Part shown: positions 38,838-44,876 of the stretch, in pieces
Layout: the number at the start of each line of letters is the position of its first letter
Numbering within the stretch: the first letter of the stretch is position 1
Virus record (IMG/VR): IMGVR_UViG_3300013285_000026
Coordinates: 1-44,876 of that record
DNA length: 44,876 bases
Source: a virus
Strand: one strand, 5' to 3'
Translations under genes and position numbers: made by a program
The notes under the pieces: generated by a model
Told to the model about the DNA's origin: nothing
The model's database searches: none
What the model saw: the letters and a program-made list of their open reading frames with translations, nothing else

Positions 38838-40029
38838 ACCACTCTATAAATCCTTTGTCTAAACTCTTTTTATAGTTTTTATTTCTACGTTGATCATACT
38901 GTGCAACAAAACTTTTTAAATCAATTAACAAATCGTAATCAGCTTCTTGAATAGGAGAGTTAGACAATAAGTTAACAAGACGTTCTATGTGTTGCTGTTC
39001 TACTTCGCTAAACATATCTTTAAATGGGCTATACACTTTATTAATACGTCCGGCAATTGACTGCTGATAAAATTGAGGAATTATTCCTATATTCATAAAC
39101 TTTGGATACTGCACAAAGTTGCAACTAGTTTCTACTTTGTTTCCATATTTAAGTTTTAAATCTATCGCTATTTTTAAATACTCATCAAAACTCCAAACAG
39201 ACAAATTATTAATAGCAGTACTAAGATTAACTATGATACGTTTTGTGCTTAAAACTTTTTCAACATTACCGATCCAAGTTTTTTCTACAAAACCATCTCT
39301 AACATATTCTGCTTGTTTAAAACTACTTTCTATACTAGTATGTATGCGTAAATCAATGTGTTGTGTTTTTTCTAATAATCTTTCTATCTCGTCTTTGTGA
39401 CATATTAGATTACTATTAACAATAAGGGTGCCCCTAAATCCATCTAGCATATACAAAAATTTCCAAAAGTTTGGACTCATTAAAGGTTCGCCACCGGTAA
39501 TTCTTAACGTATTAATTTTAATTTTTAATTCAGGCCACCACGAAAAGAACGCATCGACATAAGGATTATCTTCAGGAAGTATGCTAGTATCTTGATATCT
39601 ACTATCTGTCTTTAATTTATAAAGACCATTCTTTTTAATTTCATTAGACCACTTACTACTAAAACTAGGACTACAATATGCGCAGGCAAGATTACAAGTG
39701 CGTTCAAATGCTATTTCTAATATTTGAGGATCGGCCGCCAAGTTTTGATAATCAACAAAATGTAATCGTTCTGTTTTAATTGTCCGGTCACTTATTTGCC
39801 CGCGATCTTCTGCTTCCCAACAATAACTACATCCTGGCGGACGTTTGCCAACGAGCATTGCAATACGCTCTTCTAACTTTTCAGGAGTATTATAAATGCT
39901 ACTAGGCGTAGAAGGGTACAGCGTTATTTTATGAAATGGGTTATGGTGACAGCTAGCAGTAGTACCTTGGTATAACCAGATAGTGCCTTCAGCCCATTTA
40001 GCACGACATAGTGTATTAGATGCTATCAT
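38824..40029 (-). CDS. Radical SAM protein 2 with N-terminal cysteine module (twitch-like)
   Basis: A 401-residue radical SAM enzyme. The cluster motif CNLACAYC has Cys112, Cys116 and Cys119, and TGGEPLMS follows in the barrel. The N-terminal module has Cys8, Cys27 (SCHHNPFH), Cys67 and Cys70 (GCSYCW), placed as in the next two proteins. The C-terminus YDQRRNKNYKKSL and EWYDSI is nearly the same as in protein 3. It starts MIASN inside the stop region of gene 3 with a 14-base overlap, and the same kind of overlap joins it to gene 1. It looks like a tandem duplicate. Substrate unknown. Confidence 0.88.
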   Translation of the reverse strand: MIASNTLCRAKWAEGTIWLYQGTTASCHHNPFHKITLYPSTPSSIYNTPEKLEERIAMLVGKRPPGCSYCWEAEDRGQISDRTIKTERLHFVDYQNLAADPQILEIAFERTCNLACAYCSPSFSSKWSNEIKKNGLYKLKTDSRYQDTSILPEDNPYVDAFFSWWPELKIKINTLRITGGEPLMSPNFWKFLYMLDGFRGTLIVNSNLICHKDEIERLLEKTQHIDLRIHTSIESSFKQAEYVRDGFVEKTWIGNVEKVLSTKRIIVNLSTAINNLSVWSFDEYLKIAIDLKLKYGNKVETSCNFVQYPKFMNIGIIPQFYQQSIAGRINKVYSPFKDMFSEVEQQHIERLVNLLSNSPIQEADYDLLIDLKSFVAQYDQRRNKNYKKSLDKGFIEWYDSI

Positions 40030-41371
40030 ACCACTCTACAAGTATAGGACTAAATGTTTTGCGGAAGTTTTTACCTCTGCGTTGATCATATTGTTCATAA
40101 AACTTTTTAAAGTCTTTCTGTGCAGTAGCCTGTACATAGCCTTCGCCGTGCGGAGTTTTAACAATGTCCAAGTAGTCTATTAGACGTTCTATGTTACTCT
40201 TTTCAAAATTGTTCAAATCTGGATTAGACTTGTTAGTTGCATACCAATCACTGAGACGTTTGTTATAATGTTGTCTAATATGGTCTGGTAGTGTTAATGC
40301 ACTTTGGAAACTTGGGAAACGTAATATATTAAGGCTAAAATTGATGTGCCATTGCCCATAAGTTTTCTTCCATGCCATAACCTGATCCAACATTTTAGGC
40401 AAACTCTCAAGACACAACGCATTGATAGTCATCATAATGCTTAGCCGCATACGTTCTGCCTTGAGCAAATGCTCCATATTGCTAAACCATTGATTCCAGT
40501 CTAAGCCATCTCGAATATATTCAGCGTGTGATCCTATACTTTCATTACTAGTGTATAACATCATCTTGACGCCTTCGGTACTGTCTAACATACGATCAAC
40601 AACGTCTTGACTAAATCCTAAATTACTATTAAGTGCTAGTTGGCAATTGCTTTTGTTCTTGTTTGCTTTAAACCAATCAAACAATTTCCAAGTGTGCCCA
40701 CTCATTAACGGCTCGCCGCCTGTGATACGTAACTCTGTCAGTGTGCGATACAAATCACTTTCCCACCATGCAAAGAAAGCTTCGATGTAAGGGTTGGTTT
40801 CGTGGAAGTCGTATAGTTGGTCGTGTTCGTGTACATGGGTAAAATGTCCACGGCCATCTGTAACTAAATTGATATAAGGTCCGTTCTTTTTAATGTCTTT
40901 AACCCATGTTGTACTAAACGCTGGATTACAGTAACTACAGGCAAACTGACAAGTGCGGTCAAATGCAATTTCCAATGTACGTAAATCAACATCGTCCTCT
41001 ATTGGAGTATGTGTTGCCAACAACAAATCTGCTTCGGTGTAAGTCATACTTTTATACGGCCGATCACTTACTGCATCCACACCCATGTCTTCAATCTTCC
41101 AGCAGTATTCGCATCCTGCAGGTCGCTCACCGGTTAACATTTTACGGCGGTCTTCTTTCTTTTGAGGAGTGTTATGAATTGCTTTAGGATTAAATTTAAT
41201 TATTTGTATGTCTGCTTTATGCGCAGGTGGGTGATGGCAACTGGTTGTTTGACCAGAACCTAACCATATAGTAGCATTATACCACTTGGCTCCGCAAAAG
41301 CTAGGGCTAATAGCATCTAGCACACGCTTCTTATATTCTAAATCAGTTTCGTTAGGTCTTTTCACATTCAA
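40016..41371 (-). CDS. Radical SAM protein 3 with N-terminal cysteine module (twitch-like)
   Basis: A 451-residue radical SAM enzyme. Cluster cysteines are Cys141, Cys145 and Cys148 (CQFACSYC), with ITGGEPLMSG later. The N-terminal module is SFCGAKW (Cys26), SCHHPPAHK (Cys45) and CEYCW (Cys87, Cys90). It has a short N-terminal extension before this module and ends with YDQRRGKNFRKTF and EWYDSI. It overlaps gene 4 by 20 bases and gene 2 by 14. It belongs to the same family as its neighbours and is probably expressed from one long message. Substrate unknown. Confidence 0.88.
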   Translation of the reverse strand: MNVKRPNETDLEYKKRVLDAISPSFCGAKWYNATIWLGSGQTTSCHHPPAHKADIQIIKFNPKAIHNTPQKKEDRRKMLTGERPAGCEYCWKIEDMGVDAVSDRPYKSMTYTEADLLLATHTPIEDDVDLRTLEIAFDRTCQFACSYCNPAFSTTWVKDIKKNGPYINLVTDGRGHFTHVHEHDQLYDFHETNPYIEAFFAWWESDLYRTLTELRITGGEPLMSGHTWKLFDWFKANKNKSNCQLALNSNLGFSQDVVDRMLDSTEGVKMMLYTSNESIGSHAEYIRDGLDWNQWFSNMEHLLKAERMRLSIMMTINALCLESLPKMLDQVMAWKKTYGQWHINFSLNILRFPSFQSALTLPDHIRQHYNKRLSDWYATNKSNPDLNNFEKSNIERLIDYLDIVKTPHGEGYVQATAQKDFKKFYEQYDQRRGKNFRKTFSPILVEWYDSI

Positions 41372-42749
41372 TCCAAAAGTTTTCTAGTTCGGGGAATGTA
41401 TTTAAAAAATTAGTTCCCCTGCGTTCATCATGCTGGCTAAAGAACAGGTAAAAGTCCTTCATGGATTTTTTCTTATCAAAATCAGTATCGCTTTTAATCC
41501 AATCGATTAATCGTTGGACTTTACTTATTTCAAAGTCCTTAAATCCTTTAAAACGAGTAGCATCTGTTTCTTTATTGTTGTCCATATACTTGATCGCTTC
41601 GTCTAATTCTATAATCAGTTCGGGCAACAGTTTAGGGTTTAACCACATGGGATCATTAAGCATGGGTATATCAAACCAAATAAGTTGTCTGTTTGTACAA
41701 TACTCGTTACGCAGTTTGTGTATATTCTTGATATATTTTACAAAGCCTGAATAACTCAATGCATTAAATGTAATAATAAATGTAAGACTATGTTTTTGAC
41801 TTACCCGTAGGTACTCAGTTATATTAGTGTATAAAGTACAAAAATCTAAACCATTACGAATATACTCTGCCTGGATACCCCATGAGTCTAAACTACAGAA
41901 CAACATAAAGTGATCCACTGCATCGGCATCTGTGACTTGTTTTAAACTGATTAAAAACTTTGCCCATTGCTCTCCCGGCGGACAGCAATTACTGGTAATA
42001 CTTAACTGTAATTTAGGATGTGGATGTTCTTTGACATAGTCGAACATACGGAATGTATTTTTATCCATCAAGGGCTCGCCGCCAGTCATACGAAATGTTT
42101 GTAGAGTAGGATATATCTGCGGTAACCATTCCCAGAACGCTAACAAGTAAGGATTGTCCAAACCATTATCAGGTACCATGTTTTGGTTACGCATCCATTG
42201 TGTGTCGTTATGTTTGCCCTCACTAAGTTGATACGGGCCAAGTCTATCAACTTCTTTGTTCCATTCTGTACTTAAATGCGGACTGCAATAACTACATTTA
42301 AAATTACAAGCCTGGTTAAAGTTTACTTCTACATAGCGTGGGTTTGGCTTATTAGTGGTTAATGCCTCTTCTATCAAGCCAGGCTCGTATACGTCTTTGC
42401 TACGATATGCACGATCGCTTAACTGTGAGCCACTATCCTCTATTTGCCAACAAAATCCGCACTCGACCGGACGTTCACCTTTGAGCATTAGTTTACGCTG
42501 TTCTTGTTTGTGTTTTGTATTGTGCAATGCACTTATATCAACAGCAATTTCTTTTAAAGGTATCGTATGAGTAGGTGGATGATAACAACTGTGTGTACGA
42601 CCCGTAGGTATGTGTATGCTTACATTATACCACTTGGCAAGACAAAAGCTAGGACTGACTGCATTAAGGGCAGAAAAGACCGACTCGGAATCATTTAGAT
42701 ATTTTGATTCGAATCGGCCGTTTATCTTGCGAACTTCATCGCCTTTCAT
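41352..42749 (-). CDS. Radical SAM protein 4 with N-terminal cysteine module (twitch-like)
   Basis: A 465-residue radical SAM enzyme, the first in the array. Cluster cysteines are Cys148, Cys152 and Cys155 (CNFKCSYC), with MTGGEPLMDK later. The N-terminal module is SFCLAKW (Cys36), SCYHPPTH (Cys55) and CGFCW (Cys97, Cys100). The C-terminus has HDERRGTNFLNTF, a weaker form of the ending in proteins 2 and 3. Its ATG overlaps the TAA of the 279-aa gene by one base. A pair of cysteines in the barrel (NCCPP) is special to this copy. Substrate unknown. Confidence 0.88.
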   Translation of the reverse strand: MKGDEVRKINGRFESKYLNDSESVFSALNAVSPSFCLAKWYNVSIHIPTGRTHSCYHPPTHTIPLKEIAVDISALHNTKHKQEQRKLMLKGERPVECGFCWQIEDSGSQLSDRAYRSKDVYEPGLIEEALTTNKPNPRYVEVNFNQACNFKCSYCSPHLSTEWNKEVDRLGPYQLSEGKHNDTQWMRNQNMVPDNGLDNPYLLAFWEWLPQIYPTLQTFRMTGGEPLMDKNTFRMFDYVKEHPHPKLQLSITSNCCPPGEQWAKFLISLKQVTDADAVDHFMLFCSLDSWGIQAEYIRNGLDFCTLYTNITEYLRVSQKHSLTFIITFNALSYSGFVKYIKNIHKLRNEYCTNRQLIWFDIPMLNDPMWLNPKLLPELIIELDEAIKYMDNNKETDATRFKGFKDFEISKVQRLIDWIKSDTDFDKKKSMKDFYLFFSQHDERRGTNFLNTFPELENFWIECEKT

Positions 42750-43588
42750 TAGGTCCAGAGACTTTGTCTAATTTTGATAAGACGAATCATCATTTCTTCA
42801 TCTTCCTTTTCATATGCCTTTTCAATTTTGTTCAAAAGTTTATGAGACTTATCACTGGCTTTCTTATCTTCAGGATCTTTGCTGTTTAGGCTAGAAAAGA
42901 AACTGCCAGGATACTTTACACGCATGGCATCACAGTACGCACTCCAGCCACTTGCTTCATACGGATCTGGTCGATTACGATAGGTAACAGTCCACCAAGT
43001 GTAAAGCTCGATAATTTCTTTAGCGGCTTTGGCTTGGTAGGTAGGTTCGCCATAACCTTTTTCACTAGGATTAGACCCCATGTTTTCGTCTACTACAAGT
43101 CCGCTTGCCCACTTGAGGTATTCCATACCAGCTTCTGGACTTCTCCATGTACGTAGTCGTAACCAACCACTGCGCCACCAAGGAACTTCAAATTCAGTTT
43201 TAGCATCATCACTCCACATACAGTGATGCCATGCTTGTTCTATTTCAACAAAATCCACAAGCTCATTGAACATACAAGGAAGAAAGCGATTGCCAACATC
43301 ACTCCAACTACCCGGTTTGATGTCTCGAGGATGTGCGGTAAGAGCGTGGCTGTGAGAAACCCAGCGATTGTTAATATAATAGCGTATGTCATTTAGTTTG
43401 TCCGGAATGTAGTAAACGAATTTTTGAACATAATCTATTCCTTCTTCGGCCAACCAATAACGGAAATTATGTTTCATTTGTGCGGCAGTAGTCCAGTCGT
43501 CCCATTCTTCAGCCGTCCCGGCACTAAGTTTGTTAGTACCACGAACCCAATCTGCAAACTTGCTACATGTCCAATAATGTGATCTCAT
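42749..43588 (-). CDS. Conserved phage protein of unknown function, Trp-rich
   Basis: A 279-residue soluble protein with an unusually high number of Trp and Tyr (SHYWTCSKFADWVRG, DDWTTAAQ, AELYTWWTV style segments, VPWWRSGWLRLRTW). No signal peptide or membrane segment. The C-terminal 50 residues are charged helix. It overlaps the 44-aa ORF upstream (ATGA) and the first radical SAM gene downstream (TAATG), so it is part of the same transcript. Proteins of this type occur in T4-like phages without known role. It may be a DNA-metabolism protein or a partner of the radical SAM enzymes. Confidence 0.75.
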   Translation of the reverse strand: MRSHYWTCSKFADWVRGTNKLSAGTAEEWDDWTTAAQMKHNFRYWLAEEGIDYVQKFVYYIPDKLNDIRYYINNRWVSHSHALTAHPRDIKPGSWSDVGNRFLPCMFNELVDFVEIEQAWHHCMWSDDAKTEFEVPWWRSGWLRLRTWRSPEAGMEYLKWASGLVVDENMGSNPSEKGYGEPTYQAKAAKEIIELYTWWTVTYRNRPDPYEASGWSAYCDAMRVKYPGSFFSSLNSKDPEDKKASDKSHKLLNKIEKAYEKEDEEMMIRLIKIRQSLWT

Positions 43589-43719
43589 TCTTTTACCCTA
43601 TCTAATGTGTGAAAACTTTGAAAAGGAATACTGTAAACAGAGTACAATAATGCTTCGCTTAGTGTTTCAAATGTTTTTGATACTAGCCTTTTATGTATCC
43701 AATATCTTAATTTATACAT
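43585..43719 (-). CDS. Possible 44-residue basic peptide gene
   Basis: ATG at 43717-43719 to TGA at 43585-43587. The product starts MYKLRYWIHKRLVSKTF and is basic at the N-terminus, with Tyr, Trp, His and Ser/Thr later. Its start overlaps the stop of the MazG-like gene, and its TGA overlaps the ATG of the 279-aa gene, the same close packing as seen between real genes here. The Shine-Dalgarno is weak (AAAGA). It fills a gap that would otherwise be empty. Function unknown. Confidence 0.5.
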   Translation of the reverse strand: MYKLRYWIHKRLVSKTFETLSEALLYSVYSIPFQSFHTLDRVKE

Positions 43720-44086
43720 TTTTCTTTATAAATGGTTCCAAATTAGGAGGAACCCATCCTGTTGGTTTTAGGACCTTACCGTCCTCACGTTTGCGTACTT
43801 TACCAGTGTCGTGATCAATCTTGGCAAAATTAGTCATCATAACTTCTTTCCATGCACCTTCTGCATCAAATCCTGCACTATGCATAGCTCCGATGATAAC
43901 AACTATCATATCAACTAGTGCATCTAATGTTTCTACTTTGTCTTCATCATGTAATGCAATTGACAGTTCTTTTGCTTCTTCTTCTATTAACTTTAAATAC
44001 ATGCTAAACTGTGCCTGATTCCAGATACCCACAGTTTGATCACATGCTTTCATAAACTTTTCTTGGTCTCTAAATGCGTTTGTCAT
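43712..44086 (-). CDS. MazG-like nucleotide pyrophosphohydrolase
   Basis: A 124-residue all-helical protein with the metal-binding pattern of the MazG/dUTPase-2 superfamily: EEEAKEL (35-41) and ETLDALVDM (52-60), which bind magnesium and the triphosphate. The C-terminal NFAKID..TGKVRKREDGKVLKPTGW is typical of phage members. MazG proteins hydrolyse nucleoside triphosphates to monophosphates and are common in marine phages, where they may alter nucleotide or alarmone pools. It overlaps its upstream neighbour by four bases. Exact nucleotide unknown. Confidence 0.85.
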   Translation of the reverse strand: MTNAFRDQEKFMKACDQTVGIWNQAQFSMYLKLIEEEAKELSIALHDEDKVETLDALVDMIVVIIGAMHSAGFDAEGAWKEVMMTNFAKIDHDTGKVRKREDGKVLKPTGWVPPNLEPFIKKNV

Positions 44087-44331
44087 ATTATCTCTTTTTT
44101 ATAAGTTAATGTACTTTCTTTTTTAAATGCATGGTCTTCGCATTGAATAGGAATTCCCTTCGAATCTAACAGCATAGTTCCCCATACTGTATGGTCTTGT
44201 TTAAAAGTTACAAACAGGCTTCCGTATGCACAAAACACTTCAGTATGAGTCGTTGACTCATCATTTATTAAATAAAGTGCTCCAGTTATTATTGTAACAG
44301 AAATAATAGCTGTTCGCAATAGTTCATACAT
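44083..44331 (-). CDS. Small membrane-anchored protein of unknown function
   Basis: An 82-residue protein with one N-terminal hydrophobic segment (TAIISVTIITGALYLI, about 7-22) and a polar C-terminal part with two cysteines (VFCAYGS, IQCEDHAF) that could pair outside the membrane. It starts right after the ligase stop codon with a GGAGAAG Shine-Dalgarno and overlaps the MazG-like start. I do not recognise it. Confidence 0.7.
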   Translation of the reverse strand: MYELLRTAIISVTIITGALYLINDESTTHTEVFCAYGSLFVTFKQDHTVWGTMLLDSKGIPIQCEDHAFKKESTLTYKKEII

Positions 44332-44876
44332 TTATATCTTCTCTCCGGGAGCAAACCCTCTAAATCCTTTGAAGCGTGGAAATCGTAAACTGTACGTTCC
44401 GTCTTGATTTTGTGTAATAGCATCGGCACGTACTTCTACAATGTTGCCGATCAATTCATCTGCGGCTTCCCAAAAGCATTCACGCATATTATCAGTTAGT
44501 CCAGAACCTACGTTAGTTCTGATAGCTTTACCATCATCAATGCCTTCGACAATAAATGCACCTAGTTTACCTACATTTTTGCCTGTACCTTCTTCAACAC
44601 CAACTACAGCAAGACTAACTTCGATAAACGGTTTGAGCTTTAACCATGCTACACTACGCTTACATTCGTAACCAGCAAGAGGATCTTTAAGCATGATGCC
44701 TTCGTATCCACCGGCAATCGCTAGAGCATTAATTTCTTTGTAACGAACTTGTCCTTCGTCTGTGTCCAAATCTACAAGTTCATTGGCAACATAAGTTACA
44801 TTAGGTAGCAAGTCTTGGTTTTGTTCAACCCAGAACTTAACCATGCTACTGCGAGTAGTTTGGTCCTTATCGTAAA
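44332..44876 (-). CDS. ATP-dependent DNA ligase, C-terminal part (partial)
   Basis: The frame stays open from the window edge at 44876 down to TAA at 44332, so about 180 C-terminal residues are visible. EGIMLKDP matches ligase motif IV and WLKLKP motif V, followed by the OB-fold domain (VGVEEGTGKNVGKLGAFIVEG, GNIVEVRADAI, LRFPRFKGFR). The catalytic Lys motif I is beyond the edge. It joins nicks in replication and repair, like T4 gp30. An internal ATG at 44844 is not the true start since the coding sequence continues upstream. Confidence 0.92.
   Translation of the reverse strand, partial: YDKDQTTRSSMVKFWVEQNQDLLPNVTYVANELVDLDTDEGQVRYKEINALAIAGGYEGIMLKDPLAGYECKRSVAWLKLKPFIEVSLAVVGVEEGTGKNVGKLGAFIVEGIDDGKAIRTNVGSGLTDNMRECFWEAADELIGNIVEVRADAITQNQDGTYSLRFPRFKGFRGFAPGEKI

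Noticed and set aside
43605-43814. Plus-strand frame with a hydrophobic segment (FLILAFYVSNILIYTFFF)
   Set aside because: No ribosome site, and it overlaps the well-supported MazG-like gene and the small minus-strand ORF that fits the gene packing better.

Overview
The window is part of the genome of a large, AT-rich, T4-like (contractile-tailed) phage, most similar in gene content to the aquatic T4-like phages of the cyanophage and pelagiphage kind. Evidence: a phage PhoH ATPase, a gp44-type sliding-clamp loader, dCMP deaminase, a GroES-like co-chaperonin, a gp30-type ATP-dependent DNA ligase, a MazG-like pyrophosphatase, a lysis cassette, several giant tail-fibre-like genes, and upstream boxes that match the T4/cyanophage late promoter (NATAAATA). 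The host cannot be named from the sequence. Almost every gene is on the minus strand and neighbouring genes often overlap by 1-20 bases; only phoH (4181), a zinc-finger protein (30096) and an Ala/Lys-rich basic protein (30971) are on the plus strand.

Layout by position. 1-91: start of a truncated minus-strand gene. 109-2655: lysis cassette, read on the minus strand as GH19-like endolysin, Rz-like i-spanin, Rz1-like o-spanin, a second lipoprotein, a small protein and a holin-like membrane protein. 2642-4020: two conserved phage proteins of unknown role, probably virion-related. 4181-4900: phoH. 4934-6671: a compact early operon (46-aa membrane protein, 74-aa protein, clamp loader, dCMP deaminase) bounded by a promoter that is built into the preceding terminator and by a bidirectional terminator. 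6747-8156: GroES-like protein, small conserved proteins and a stand-alone piece of a DnaE-type polymerase. 8156-29707: a 21.5-kb tail-fibre block of five genes, among them a 1428-aa protein with a complete animal-type haem peroxidase domain and a 4821-aa giant protein. 29713-31425: IscA/ErpA-like Fe-S carrier, zinc-finger protein, Fe/Mn superoxide dismutase and an AAKK protein. 31444-33144: UV-damage endonuclease, small membrane protein and a QueD-like enzyme behind a consensus sigma-70 promoter. 33229-35087: membrane protein and a further fibre-like protein. 35176-36381: a conserved protein with its own consensus sigma-70 promoter. 36420-43719: two SGNH-hydrolase-like genes, four tandem overlapping radical SAM genes, a conserved protein and a 44-aa ORF. 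43712-44876: MazG-like protein, small membrane protein and the C-terminal part of DNA ligase.

Two features stand out. The first is a myeloperoxidase-like haem peroxidase inside what looks like a virion tail protein, in a genome that also carries superoxide dismutase, an Fe-S carrier and UV endonuclease; together they suggest a redox or oxidative-damage programme. The second is a tandem array of four related radical SAM enzymes, each with four extra cysteines in front of the barrel, linked to two SGNH-type proteins. The phage-encoded Fe-S carrier and superoxide dismutase could help make and protect the many Fe-S clusters these enzymes need. Function and substrate of the radical SAM array are not deducible from the sequence.
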